Origin: Streptomyces tanashiensis
Lineage (GTDB): Bacteria > Actinomycetota > Actinomycetes > Streptomycetales > Streptomycetaceae
Reading direction: 5' to 3'
DNA length: 64,000 nt
Assembly (NCBI RefSeq): GCF_014648895.1
Contig: NZ_BMRZ01000012.1
Coordinates: forward strand, 124,001 to 188,000
The translations under genes were made by a program, and so were the position numbers. Positions 44,377 to 52,808 of this stretch are shown piece by piece. Within the stretch, counting starts at the first letter, position 1. The number at the start of each line of letters is the position of its first letter. The notes beneath the pieces were generated by a model, which saw nothing but the letters and a program-made list of their open reading frames with translations, had not been told where the DNA came from and did no database searches.

Positions 44377-44590
44377 GGACGGCCTTTCCGGGTCGCGGTG
44401 GACGAGCGGCCGCGAGAGACCGCGGTCCACCAGCCGCCTGCGATCATCGGACAGCTCGAGCCGGGCAGCGGGGTGACGGAGCCCGCACCTCACCCGTTCG
44501 AGGGGTGCGTCCGACCGATTGGCGGGAACCGGACGCCCCTCCCGTCCGACTCCTCCACCGCACCGGCACGGCAGCGGCGGAAGGCGGAGG
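44377..44590. promoter_or_regulatory. divergent control region, hydrogenase array / metal transporter
   Basis: This 214-bp region must hold the main promoter of the 15-gene hydrogenase array (minus strand) and that of the metal ABC operon (plus strand). A 7-bp inverted repeat GGTGGAC (44397-44403) / GTCCACC (44425-44431) lies in the hypX leader and could be an operator or RNA hairpin. The plus-strand ECF-like element is listed separately. No clear housekeeping -10/-35 pair for hypX was found. Confidence 0.5.
44524..44550 (+). promoter_or_regulatory. ECF-sigma-like promoter upstream of the metal ABC operon
   Basis: GGGAACC (44524-44530) is followed by CGTCCGAC (44543-44550), with 14 bases between GGAAC and GTC. 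The same spacing and most of the same bases recur at 54217 and 50453. GGAAC/CGTC pairs are typical of extracytoplasmic-function sigma factors. The element lies about 40 bp before the ATPase start. Confidence 0.5.
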
Positions 44591-45226
44591 ATGGGCGGAC
44601 TGGACATACGCATGCGCGGGGTCGCCTGCCGGCACGGCCGCAACGAAGCCGTGGTGGGGGTGGATCTGGAGATCGCCGCCGGTGAGCGGATCGCGCTGAC
44701 CGGGACGAACGGGTCCGGGAAGACGACGCTGCTGCGCGCGGTCCTCGGACTGCACCGGCACACGAGCGGCACCATAGAGGTCGGCGGGCGCGGAGCGCGC
44801 TCCGCCGCCGAGTATGCGTGGCGGCGGCGGTCGTGCGCCTGGATCCCGCAGAAACCCGCCGCCGGACGGTTCCCGCTGCGCGGGGACGAGCTCCTGGCCA
44901 GCAGTGGGGCGTCGGCCGAGGCCGCGGAGGCCGCGGAACGGCTCGGGGTCGGTGCCCTGGCCGCGCGGCCCGTGGACACCCTGTCCGGCGGGCAGTTGCA
45001 GCGCATGTACCTGGCGCGGGCGATCGGCTGTGTCGCGGCGGGCGCGCAGGTGCTCCTCGCCGACGAGCCGACCGCCGCCCTCGACTTCGAGGGGCAGGAG
45101 GAGGCGGCCGACGTGCTGACCGCGTTGCCGGTCACCCTGGTGGTCGTGACCCACGACCGGGCGCTGGCCGAACGGTGCGACCGGGTCCTGGAGATGGCCG
45201 CCGGGCGGCTGCGGGAGGTGCGGTGA
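44591..45226 (+). CDS. metal ABC transporter ATP-binding protein (ZnuC/MntA type)
   Basis: This is the cytosolic ATPase (211 aa) of a cluster-9 metal uptake ABC transporter. Walker A is LTGTNGSGKTT, the Q-loop region is CAWIPQKP, the signature is LSGGQLQRMYLAR, Walker B is VLLADEPTAALD and the H-loop is VVVTHDRA. ATG 44591 directly follows GGAGG with no spacer, so ATG 44612 or a near-cognate codon between them could be the true start. It overlaps the permease gene by 4 bp. The divergent hydrogenase operon raises nickel as a candidate cargo. Confidence 0.88.
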   Translation: MGGLDIRMRGVACRHGRNEAVVGVDLEIAAGERIALTGTNGSGKTTLLRAVLGLHRHTSGTIEVGGRGARSAAEYAWRRRSCAWIPQKPAAGRFPLRGDELLASSGASAEAAEAAERLGVGALAARPVDTLSGGQLQRMYLARAIGCVAAGAQVLLADEPTAALDFEGQEEAADVLTALPVTLVVVTHDRALAERCDRVLEMAAGRLREVR

Positions 45227-46101
45227 ACACGCTCGCGGGCGCCGACCTCGGCGCCATGCTCCAGCTCGTGCCCGTCCAGCGGGCGGGGGTGGCCCTGCTG
45301 CTCGCGGCCGTCGGGCTGCCGGTTATCGGAGTGGTGATCGTCGGGCTCGACATCATGCCGGTGCGGTTCGCCATGATGCACGTGGCCCTGCTGGGCATCG
45401 CCGTCGGCCTTCTGACCGGGCTCGATCCGATGCTGTGCGCCCTCGTCGCCTGTGCCCTGTCGGGTGCGGGCGTCGCCCCACTGGCGCGGACGCCGGCCGG
45501 ACTGTCCGGGGCGATGGGTCTGCTCATGAGCCTGGCCATCGCCGCCGCGCTCCTTCTCCTCGCCGTCTCCGGCGTCAACGCCTCGGGCGCCTTCGCCCTC
45601 CTCTGGGGGTCGATCCTGTCGGTCGGCACCACCGACCTCGTGGTGCTCGGCGTGCTCGCCGTGGCCGTGCCGACGCTGTTCTGGTGGCGGCGCCGCGAGG
45701 TGGGCCTGCTGCTGTACGACCGTGAGCTCGCGCAGTGCTCGGGCGTGCCCGTACGTTTCCTCACCACCGCGCTGCTCGTCCTCGTGGCCGTCGCGGTCGC
45801 CGGGGCCATCAAGCTGACCGGCGCACTCCTCGTCGACGCCCTGACCCTGCTGCCGGCGCTGGCCGCCCGCCGCCTCGGCCGCTCGCTGTGGTCGATCACG
45901 CTGTGGGCCGTCGGCATCGGCGTCGCCGTCAACGCGACGGGATTCCTCCTGGCCCTGTGGCTGGACTGGCCTCCGGGCCCGGTCCTCGTCCTGACGGCGG
46001 GGGCCGTGGTCCTCGCCGCACATCTCATTCCCGAACGGAGAACCAGCTCATGGCGCGCACCCGCGTCCGTCACACCCGCATCGCTTCCCTCGTCGCACTG
46101 A
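45223..46101 (+). CDS. metal ABC transporter permease (ZnuB/MntB type)
   Basis: This is the membrane subunit (292 aa) of the same importer, with about eight helices. Family features are MPVRFAMMHVALLGIAVGLL (helix 2), SGVNASGAFALLWGSILSV, and the GAIKLTGALLVDALTLLPAL segment that corresponds to the conserved VGxxLVxALLxxPAA loop. GTG 45223 overlaps the ATPase stop by 4 bp. Its last 52 bases overlap the binding-protein gene in another frame, so the C-terminal 17 residues are probably not conserved. Confidence 0.88.
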   Translation: MNTLAGADLGAMLQLVPVQRAGVALLLAAVGLPVIGVVIVGLDIMPVRFAMMHVALLGIAVGLLTGLDPMLCALVACALSGAGVAPLARTPAGLSGAMGLLMSLAIAAALLLLAVSGVNASGAFALLWGSILSVGTTDLVVLGVLAVAVPTLFWWRRREVGLLLYDRELAQCSGVPVRFLTTALLVLVAVAVAGAIKLTGALLVDALTLLPALAARRLGRSLWSITLWAVGIGVAVNATGFLLALWLDWPPGPVLVLTAGAVVLAAHLIPERRTSSWRAPASVTPASLPSSH

Positions 46102-46853
46102 GCGCGGCCCTGCCGCTGCTCACCGGGTGCGGCGGCGAGGACGCCGCCTCGTCCGGTCCCACCGACGGCGAGAACGACAAGCCCGTGGTGGTGGTGACGA
46201 CCACCTGGGAGGGCGCTTTCGCGAAGGCCGCCGGGGCCGAGGACGTCACGGTGATCGTGCCCCGATCCGTGCACCACGCCCCCGACTACGACCCCAAGCC
46301 CTCGGACCTGGCCGCCGTCGCGAAGGCCGACTTCGTGCTGTACGCGCCGTTCGAGCCGTACGCCGCGAAGATCAAGGAGGCGGCCGGCTCGAAGGCGAAG
46401 CTCGTCGAGGTGAACCTCGACAACGACCCGGCGAAGGCCGGTGCCGAAGTGACCCGTCTGGGCGGCCTGTTCGGTACGAAGGACGCCGCCGCCCGGTGGA
46501 AGACCCGTCTCGACGGCGAGGTCGCGAAGCTGAACGGCGAGCTCAAGGCCGCCTGGCCCAACGGGAAGAGCCCGGCCGTCGTCAGCCAGGTCTTCACCGG
46601 TTGGGCCGCAGGCCTCGCGGGCGCCACGACGGTCGGCACGTACGGCCCCGAGCCGGTCACCCCGGCCCAGCTCGCCTCGCTGTCGGCGAAGAAGCCCGCG
46701 TACGTCCTCGACAACGCGCACATGTCGACGGGCACGGTGCTGCCCGACTCGGGCGCCGAGCAGGTCGAGATCGTCAACTATCCGGGCGAGGACCTGGACC
46801 TCCTCGCGGTGTACCGCAAGGCGGCCGCCGAGCTGAAGAAGGCCATGGGCTGA
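46050..46853 (+). CDS. metal ABC transporter substrate-binding lipoprotein
   Basis: This is a 267-aa extracytoplasmic lipoprotein of the ZnuA/TroA cluster A-I class. The signal peptide ends in the lipobox LLTGC (C27). First-site ligands lie in SVHHAPDYDPKPSDLA. The second canonical His motif of ZnuA (H-x-x-F/Y) is replaced by SQVFTGWAAGLAGA, while LDNAHMSTG supplies a different His. No His-rich loop is present. This suggests altered metal preference. ATG 46050 has ACGGAG upstream and lies inside the permease gene. Confidence 0.85.
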   Translation: MARTRVRHTRIASLVALSAALPLLTGCGGEDAASSGPTDGENDKPVVVVTTTWEGAFAKAAGAEDVTVIVPRSVHHAPDYDPKPSDLAAVAKADFVLYAPFEPYAAKIKEAAGSKAKLVEVNLDNDPAKAGAEVTRLGGLFGTKDAAARWKTRLDGEVAKLNGELKAAWPNGKSPAVVSQVFTGWAAGLAGATTVGTYGPEPVTPAQLASLSAKKPAYVLDNAHMSTGTVLPDSGAEQVEIVNYPGEDLDLLAVYRKAAAELKKAMG

Positions 46854-46872
46854 GCCCGGGCCGCCTACGGGA

Positions 46873-46903
46873 GGGGGAGGGCCGCCGTCGGCGACCCTCC
46901 CCC
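46873..46903. terminator. bidirectional intrinsic terminator hairpin
   Basis: A 9-bp stem (GGGGGAGGG 46873-46881 with CCCTCCCCC 46895-46903) lies between the convergent metal-binding lipoprotein and ligase genes. The loop contains a further GC-rich pairing. Confidence 0.75.
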
Positions 46904-46919
46904 TGCGTGCGTCCTGCCG

Positions 46920-48575
46920 TCAGGCTTCGACGAGGGCGCTTCCCCGCTCGACGATCCGGCGCCGCAGCGCGGCGCGATCGGGCTTTCCGGCGGCGGTGAG
47001 GGGCAGTTCGGGCAGCACGAGCAGGTGCTCGGGGTGCTTGTGCCGGTCGAGTCCGTGCTCGGCCAGGTACACCCCGAGTTCCGTCAGCGTCGGGACCTTC
47101 GATCCCTTGCCCACCAGGCAGGCGGCGAGCCGCTCCCCCATCAGCGGGTCCGGCACGCCGACGCAGACGACGTCCCGCACCTGCGGGTGGGCGACGAGTG
47201 CGCGCTCGACCTCGGCGGGGCTGATGTTGGCACCGCCGCGTATCACGATGTCCTTGAGCCGGCCGACGACATGGAGGACGCCCTCGTCGTCGAGGAAGCC
47301 GAGGTCGCCCGTCCGGACCCAGCCCTCCGGGGTGCGGTAGCGGGCGTCGAGGTCCGGGGAGGCCACGTAGCGGAGGGGGGTCATCGGCCCGCGCGAGACG
47401 ATCTCCCCGATCCGCCCGTCGGGCAGCTGCTCGTGCGTCTCGGGGTCGGCGATGCGGATCTCGGTGACCCGGGGGTCGGGACGGCCGGCGACGACACCCG
47501 AGCGGTCGGTGGGCGGTACGGCATGCCCCAGTCCCGTGTGGCAGTTGACGCCGTCGGCCGACCCGTAGAGGTTCACGACCGGGCAGCCGAACGCCTCGGC
47601 CGCGGCCGAGGCGGTGGCTTCGTCGAGGGGCGCGCCGCCCAGCACGAGCGCGGTCGGGGTGGGCAGCGGGCCGTCCGTCCTCTCCAGGGCCTCCAGCATC
47701 ATCCGGATCATGGTGGGCACGCCGAGGATGTGGGTGGGCTCGTGCTCCCGTACGGCGGCCAGTGCCGCCTCGGGTGTGAAGTGGTCGAGCAGGACCAGGG
47801 TGCCGCCGTGCCGGGCGAGGGTGACGGCGGTTCCGTTCGAGCCGAAGGCGGAGCCGAGCGGCACGAGGAAGAGGCAGCGGGGCGGGGTGCCGTCGGGCAT
47901 GAGGGAGGCGAGGAAGTTGCCGCGCCCGCCGGCCAGGGCGTTGTGGGAGTAGGCCACCATCTTCGGCTCCGCCTCGGAGCCGGAGGAGACGAGGATGCGG
48001 GCGGCGGAGTCGGGGTCGGGGCGGGCCGGGACGAATCCGGCGGGCTCGGTCCGCAGCAGCCGGGACAGCGGAGCCGTTCCCTGGGGTGCGATGCCCCGTC
48101 CTGCGGCGATCACGTGCCGCAGGGCGGGCAGCCCCGGGGCGAGGGCCCGGAGGTCGGCGGCGTGGTGCCGGCCGCGGTGTTCGACCGCGGCGATGACCGC
48201 CACCGCCTCCGCGCGGCGCAGGAGGCACTCGGCCTCCACGGCGCCGCGCCCCACGGGGAAGGGGAGGGCGACGGCGCCCAGCGCGGCCAGTGCCAGATCC
48301 GCGATGACGGCGTCGCGGTTGTTGGGGAGCTGGACGGCGACGACGTCCCCGGCGCCGATGCCGAGCCCGCGCAGGCCCTCGGCCAGACATCGGACCTTGC
48401 GGTCGAGCGCGGTGTAGCAGAGCGTGCCTCTGGCGTCGATCACGGCGGTGCGGTGCAGGTCGGCGATCTGTCTCGCGCGGTAGAGGCTGTAGAGGTCGAG
48501 GTCCGGGCAGGTGCCGTCCACCACCCAGGAGCGGCGGAGTTCGGCGGGCAGCAGGTCGGTGAGGGTGACGGTCAC
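46920..48575 (-). CDS. AMP-dependent synthetase/acyl-CoA ligase
   Basis: This is an ANL-superfamily ligase of 551 aa that activates a carboxylic acid as acyl-AMP and then acyl-CoA. The core A3-type loop is SSGSEAEPKMVAYSH, degenerate compared with the usual TSGTTGxPKG. Later motifs are NLYGSADGVNCHTG, GWVRTGDLGFLDDEG, GRLKDIVIRGGANISPAEVE and LTAAGKPDRAALRR with the catalytic Lys. The GTG start at 48575 overlaps the upstream CoA-transferase gene by 4 bp. With the neighbouring CoA transferase and acyl-CoA dehydrogenase it resembles the caiC/caiB/caiA set. The substrate is unknown. Confidence 0.88.
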   Translation of the reverse strand: MTVTLTDLLPAELRRSWVVDGTCPDLDLYSLYRARQIADLHRTAVIDARGTLCYTALDRKVRCLAEGLRGLGIGAGDVVAVQLPNNRDAVIADLALAALGAVALPFPVGRGAVEAECLLRRAEAVAVIAAVEHRGRHHAADLRALAPGLPALRHVIAAGRGIAPQGTAPLSRLLRTEPAGFVPARPDPDSAARILVSSGSEAEPKMVAYSHNALAGGRGNFLASLMPDGTPPRCLFLVPLGSAFGSNGTAVTLARHGGTLVLLDHFTPEAALAAVREHEPTHILGVPTMIRMMLEALERTDGPLPTPTALVLGGAPLDEATASAAAEAFGCPVVNLYGSADGVNCHTGLGHAVPPTDRSGVVAGRPDPRVTEIRIADPETHEQLPDGRIGEIVSRGPMTPLRYVASPDLDARYRTPEGWVRTGDLGFLDDEGVLHVVGRLKDIVIRGGANISPAEVERALVAHPQVRDVVCVGVPDPLMGERLAACLVGKGSKVPTLTELGVYLAEHGLDRHKHPEHLLVLPELPLTAAGKPDRAALRRRIVERGSALVEA

Positions 48576-50359
48576 GCGAAGCTCCAGGGGTCGGGAACGG
48601 CGGGGGCACCGTGCGCGTCCCGGCTGATCGAGCCGGAGAGGCGCGGGTCGTGGTGGAGTGCGGACAGGTCGGTGGTGACGGCGGTGGCCGTCAGGCCGTG
48701 GGCGCGCAGCTGGTCCAGGGCGTCCTCGGTGCACATCCCCGAGACGTCGTACGCCGCGGCGGCCGGCGCGCTGGTGTCGCTGGGGGCGATCCAGCCGTCC
48801 GAGGTACGGAGCGGGTGTCGGAACCCGGCGGGGTGACGGGGATCGGCGCCGGTGGCGGCCCGGCGCAGGGCGGGGGCGAGGAGGGTGTCGGCCGCGCCGA
48901 GCAGCGAGGAGTCGACCCGTACGCCGTGGCCCGTGCGCTCGCGCAGGAGGAGGCCGGCGAGGACCGCCTCGGTGCCGTGCAGACCGCCCAGGACGTCGAG
49001 GAGCGTCATGAGGGACGGCACGGGCGGTTCACCGGCGGGATGGGCGGCCTCCCCGACACCCGTGCGGGCCTGCACCATGAAGTCGGTGCCCATGGGCGCG
49101 TCGTCGAGGCGGTCGGCCCAGCCGCCGGTGTAGGCGTAGACGAGGGACGGGTTCACGGCGGTCAGGTGCTCGGCGTCGAGGTCGAGTTCGGCGGCCTTGC
49201 CCGGGGCCCAGTTGTGGAGGAACACGTCCGCGTCGGCCACGAGTTCGCGCAGGCGGCTCCGGTCGCCGGGCGCCTTGATGTCGATCTCGACGGCCTCCTT
49301 GCCCCGGTTGAGGGCGAGCCAGCGCGCGGAGATCCCGTCACAGGCGGGCGGCATCCCCCGGAGCGGGTCGCCGCCCGGCGGCTCGACCCGGATCACGCGG
49401 GCGCCGAGCAGGCCCAGCAGGTGGGCGGCGAGCGGCGCCTGGATCCGGCGGCCCGCTTCGAGGACGGTCAGGCCGGCCAGCGGCCGGTCCGCCGTGGCAG
49501 CCGTTGTCGTGGACAGGCGGCCCGGGCCCAGCGCGCGCAGCGTCCACGGGTCGGCGCCGTCGTCCTCGGCGGCGCGCTCGGCGAGCGTGCGCAGTCGGCA
49601 CACCTCGGCCTCGGACAGCGCGGCGGCCCGCCGGATCCGCGCCCACGGGTGCCGCCGGGTCGCCTCGTGCAGGTCGACGGGGAAGGGCGCGCAGGCGGTG
49701 GCGTACCGGAACTGGAAGGGCCGCCAGCCCGCCCGTATCGCGTCGGCGGGAGCCTCCAGGGCGCGCCAGAACTCCGCCCAGGCCCCCGGGTCGAGCGTCT
49801 CCAGCTCGAACAGGACACCGTCGGACGAGGTGAACGGCGGCCCGCCGGGGGCCGGTTCGACGACCTCCGGCTCGTCGGCACCGGCGGCGGCGAGGTACTG
49901 GGAGACGGTGAGGAGCCCGGCCCGGTCGGCGGTCGTCGTACGTTCCCGGGCCGGCGGGCCGCCCCGGGCCTGGCCGATGAGCCCGGCGAGGAGGCCCTGG
50001 ACGGTGAGCACGCCGGTGGCGGTGGCCAGATGGTCGACGCCGAGGCCGCGCGGGGTCCCGTGGCGTCGGCCGTGGACGGCCATGACGCCGGTGACGGCCT
50101 GGGCGGTCGCCTCGTCCTCGATCCCGGATCCGGCCGGTCCCCAGTCGGTGCGGGCCGTGACGGGCGCGAACCCGCCGCCGCCGAGCGCGGTCCGCCCCGG
50201 GCCGCCGTCCCGGACCCTCGCCCCGAGCCGCGTCAGATGGTCGGAGACGACGCGGGTCAGGGCCGCGGGGCCGCCGAGGTCGCAGCGCAGTGCGTCGAGC
50301 GGACGGGCGGTGTCGAGCGGGCGGCGGACCGCGGTGCGCGCGGTCGCTGATGACGCCAT
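48572..50359 (-). CDS. CaiB/BaiF family CoA transferase, two-part
   Basis: This is a class III CoA-transferase-like protein of 595 aa, longer than the usual 400. Residues 1-300 look like a degenerate CaiB half (LTRVVSDHLTRLGARV, LGVDHLATATGVLTVQGLLA). Residues 315-590 are a recognisable CaiB N-terminal half: LAGLTVLEAGRRIQAPLAAH, LLGLLGARVIRVEPPGGDPL, LNRGKEAVEID, DVFLHNWAPGKAAEL and MTLLDVLGGLHGTEAVLAGL. The active-site Asp of the family lies near DFMVQARTG. ATG 50359 is the chosen start. It overlaps the ligase gene by 4 bp. Confidence 0.82.
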   Translation of the reverse strand: MASSATARTAVRRPLDTARPLDALRCDLGGPAALTRVVSDHLTRLGARVRDGGPGRTALGGGGFAPVTARTDWGPAGSGIEDEATAQAVTGVMAVHGRRHGTPRGLGVDHLATATGVLTVQGLLAGLIGQARGGPPARERTTTADRAGLLTVSQYLAAAGADEPEVVEPAPGGPPFTSSDGVLFELETLDPGAWAEFWRALEAPADAIRAGWRPFQFRYATACAPFPVDLHEATRRHPWARIRRAAALSEAEVCRLRTLAERAAEDDGADPWTLRALGPGRLSTTTAATADRPLAGLTVLEAGRRIQAPLAAHLLGLLGARVIRVEPPGGDPLRGMPPACDGISARWLALNRGKEAVEIDIKAPGDRSRLRELVADADVFLHNWAPGKAAELDLDAEHLTAVNPSLVYAYTGGWADRLDDAPMGTDFMVQARTGVGEAAHPAGEPPVPSLMTLLDVLGGLHGTEAVLAGLLLRERTGHGVRVDSSLLGAADTLLAPALRRAATGADPRHPAGFRHPLRTSDGWIAPSDTSAPAAAAYDVSGMCTEDALDQLRAHGLTATAVTTDLSALHHDPRLSGSISRDAHGAPAVPDPWSFA

Positions 50360-50452
50360 GGCTCTCCTCTCCTGGCGCGGCGGTGAGGGCCGTCGCACGG
50401 GGTCTTTCACGGTCACGGGGAACTGCACGGACGCGGGGAACCTCACGGTCGC

Positions 50453-50480
50453 GGGAACCGGGGAGCCGGTACGCCCGACC
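50453..50480 (+). promoter_or_regulatory. ECF-sigma-like promoter upstream of acyl-CoA dehydrogenase
   Basis: GGGAACC (50453-50459) is followed by GCCCGACC (50473-50480), again with 14 bases after GGAAC. It matches the elements at 44524 and 54217 in spacing and in GGGAACCGG...CCGAC, with one difference in the CGTC core. It lies about 60 bp before the acyl-CoA dehydrogenase start. Confidence 0.4.
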
Positions 50481-50540
50481 ACTTCCACGGGCAGGCAGTC
50501 GGACGCGTGTTCTGTCGAGTTCCCGAGATGGAGGAAAACA

Positions 50541-51737
50541 GTGACGGACCATGACGTAACGGATCACGACGTGACTGATGTCGATCTGCTGCGGAAGAAG
50601 GTCTCCGCGTTCGTCCGTGACCGCGTCTTCCCCTCCGAGCCGGATCTCGACGCCGGCGGTGCCACCGCCACCCACCTGCGGGAGCGGCTGCGCGCGGAAG
50701 CCCGTGCGTCCGGCCTGTGGGCCCTCCCTCTCCCGGCCGAACTGGGCGGCGGCGGGCTGTCCTTGAGCGCGTACGCCACGATCGCCGAGACCGAGGGTGC
50801 CAGTGACCACGGTCCTGCGGCCCTCGGGTCGGCGTCCCTCCTCGACGTGACCATGCTGTCCCGGCACGGATCCGCACGGGTGGGCGCGGAGTACCTGCCG
50901 CGCCTGGTCTCCGGCGACCTCCGCACCTGCTACGCGATGACGGAGCCGGACACCCCCGGGACCGAGCCCGCGCTCACGGCGACCCGTGCGGAGCGACGGC
51001 CCGGCGGCGGCTGGCGCGTCACCGGGCGGAAGTGGTTCGTGTCGCACGCGGGCGACGCGGACCTCGTGACCGTGCTCGCCCGCACCGGCGGATCGGCCGG
51101 AGACCGCACCGGCCTTTCCCTCCTCCTCGTGCCGACCGGCTCCCCCGGGTTCCGGGTGGTGCGCGAGCTGCCGATCCTGGGCGCGACCGGGCAGTACGAG
51201 ATCGAGTTCGACGGTGTCGAGGTCGACGAGGATCACCTCGTCGGAGACGCCGGGCAGGCCCTGGCCGTCGCCGGCGAGCGTCTCCAACTGGGCCGGACGC
51301 TCCGGGCGCTGCGGTGGCTCGGCCAGGCCCAGCGGGCCTTCGACCTCCTCTGTGACCGCGCCGTGGCACGTCAGGGCGCACGGGGACCGCTCGCCGACCG
51401 CGAGCTGGTCCGGCAGCACGTCTTCGAATCCCTGTTGGCGCTGCGGACGGCACGGCCGCTCGTGCACGAGGCGATGGCGCTGGTCGCCGCCGGACGGGAC
51501 GCCCACGTGGAGGTCGGACTGGCGAAGACGGCGGCGGCCCGCACGCTCCAGGAGGTCGCGGACCGGGCCGTCCAGGTCTTCGGCGCGGCCGGGCTCGGCC
51601 CGGACACACCGCTTCCGGCGCTGTTCCGTACGGGACGGACGGCCCGGATCCTCGACGGGCCGGACGAGCAACACGTCTCCTCCGTCGCCCGCCGCGTCCT
51701 GCGGAGCCGTCGGGGCTCCGCGGTCACACCCGCCTGA
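50541..51737 (+). CDS. acyl-CoA dehydrogenase family flavoprotein
   Basis: This is an FAD-dependent dehydrogenase of 398 aa. Family marks are CYAMTEPDTPGTEPA (FAD/substrate loop), WRVTGRKWFVSHAGDADL, a LPILGATGQYEIEFDGVEV segment, ARTLQEVADRAVQVFGAAGL and the C-terminal RILDGPDEQHVSSVARR. The DGPDE end is of the ACAD10/11 and CaiA-like type, where Asp occupies the place of the Glu base of medium-chain enzymes. The N-terminus has a curious VTDHDVTDHDVTDVD repeat. GTG 50541 has GGAGG upstream. Its 3' end overlaps the convergent GH88-like gene by 14 bp. Confidence 0.9.
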   Translation: MTDHDVTDHDVTDVDLLRKKVSAFVRDRVFPSEPDLDAGGATATHLRERLRAEARASGLWALPLPAELGGGGLSLSAYATIAETEGASDHGPAALGSASLLDVTMLSRHGSARVGAEYLPRLVSGDLRTCYAMTEPDTPGTEPALTATRAERRPGGGWRVTGRKWFVSHAGDADLVTVLARTGGSAGDRTGLSLLLVPTGSPGFRVVRELPILGATGQYEIEFDGVEVDEDHLVGDAGQALAVAGERLQLGRTLRALRWLGQAQRAFDLLCDRAVARQGARGPLADRELVRQHVFESLLALRTARPLVHEAMALVAAGRDAHVEVGLAKTAAARTLQEVADRAVQVFGAAGLGPDTPLPALFRTGRTARILDGPDEQHVSSVARRVLRSRRGSAVTPA

Positions 51738-52803
51738 GGTCGGCGCGGCCGAGGAGCGCCGCCAGGCCGAGGGCCAGGAAGAAGTCGCCCCAGACGAGTT
51801 CGTGGCGGACGGCCGTGCCGCTGTGCGCGTCGTAGCAGCCGTCGAGGAGCATGCCGGCCGGCCGGGTCCCGCCCGGCCGGGTGAGGTGGTCGTGCGCGAG
51901 CCGGTGCAGGACGGCCTCCGCGCGGGAGGCGCACGCCGTCGACCACGCGGCTCCGGGGACGCGCGCGAGCTTCAGGAGGGCGACCGCGGCGATGGCCGCG
52001 GCGGAGGTGTCGGGCGGGCCGTCCGGACGGTGGGCGTCCGTCGGCGGGACCAGGGGGCCGACGAGCATCGCGCAGTCCGCGAGGAGGAGTTCGGCCGCCC
52101 GGGTCAGCCGGTCCGATCGCCAGGACGGGGCCCGCGCGAGCAGCAGGGCGTCCGCGACGGCGAGGAGGAGCCATGCCTCGCCCCGGGTCCAGCCGGGTGC
52201 GGGATCGGCTTCGGCCGTCCATCCGCGCGTCTCGTCCCGGCGCCATGCCGGGCGGGGGCGCCCGGCGCCCTCGCGGGGCAGGCACAGGTCCAGGTGGCGG
52301 TGCAGGTGAGCGGCGGCCGCCGCCTGGCCCTCGGGCCCGGCCGAGGCCAGCAGGGGTACGAGACCGGGGACGCCGTCCGTACGGGCCCGCAGCCGTGCGC
52401 CGCCGAGGGCCGCGCCCCAGGGGACGAGACCGAGTGCCGGGTCGAAGGCGTCGACGGCGGCCTTCGCCGCACGCTCCCGCAGGGCCCGCGCCGCCGCGTC
52501 CCCGGCGGCCAGGGCCGTGCCGTACCAGAGGATGAGGCCGCGGGTCGCGGTGTCGGCCTCGGCCCAGGGGGCGAGCCGGGCGGTGGCGGCGGCAGCCGCG
52601 GTACGGTCCGCGTCGCTTCCGGTGCGGCCGGCCCGCAGCCAGAGAAGTCCCGCCCAGAAGCCGCCGGTCCACGATCCGCGTCCGGTGGTGGTCCAGCGGC
52701 CGTCGGCCGGTTCGGCGTACAGCGGAAAGCGGTCACCCACCTGTTCCGAGGTCTCCCCCGCGCGGCGGAGGACGAGCCCGAGGGCTTCCTCGGCCCAGCC
52801 CAC
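51724..52803 (-). CDS. GH88/GH105-like six-hairpin glycosidase homologue
   Basis: This is a 359-aa cytosolic protein with an (alpha/alpha)6-type pattern. GRGSWTGGFWAGLLWLRAG near residue 45, then TRGLILWYGTALAAG, CAMLVGPLVPPTDAH, MLLDGCYDAHSGTAVRHELV and WGDFFLALGLAALL near the end match unsaturated glucuronyl/rhamnogalacturonyl hydrolases in outline. Catalytic Asp identity could not be confirmed. The start could be GTG 52803 or TTG 52812; the latter overlaps the MFS stop by 4 bp. It is coupled to the MFS gene, so it may act on an imported or exported sugar conjugate. Confidence 0.6.
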   Translation of the reverse strand: MGWAEEALGLVLRRAGETSEQVGDRFPLYAEPADGRWTTTGRGSWTGGFWAGLLWLRAGRTGSDADRTAAAAATARLAPWAEADTATRGLILWYGTALAAGDAAARALRERAAKAAVDAFDPALGLVPWGAALGGARLRARTDGVPGLVPLLASAGPEGQAAAAAHLHRHLDLCLPREGAGRPRPAWRRDETRGWTAEADPAPGWTRGEAWLLLAVADALLLARAPSWRSDRLTRAAELLLADCAMLVGPLVPPTDAHRPDGPPDTSAAAIAAVALLKLARVPGAAWSTACASRAEAVLHRLAHDHLTRPGGTRPAGMLLDGCYDAHSGTAVRHELVWGDFFLALGLAALLGRADLRRV

Positions 52804-52808
52804 GGCGG

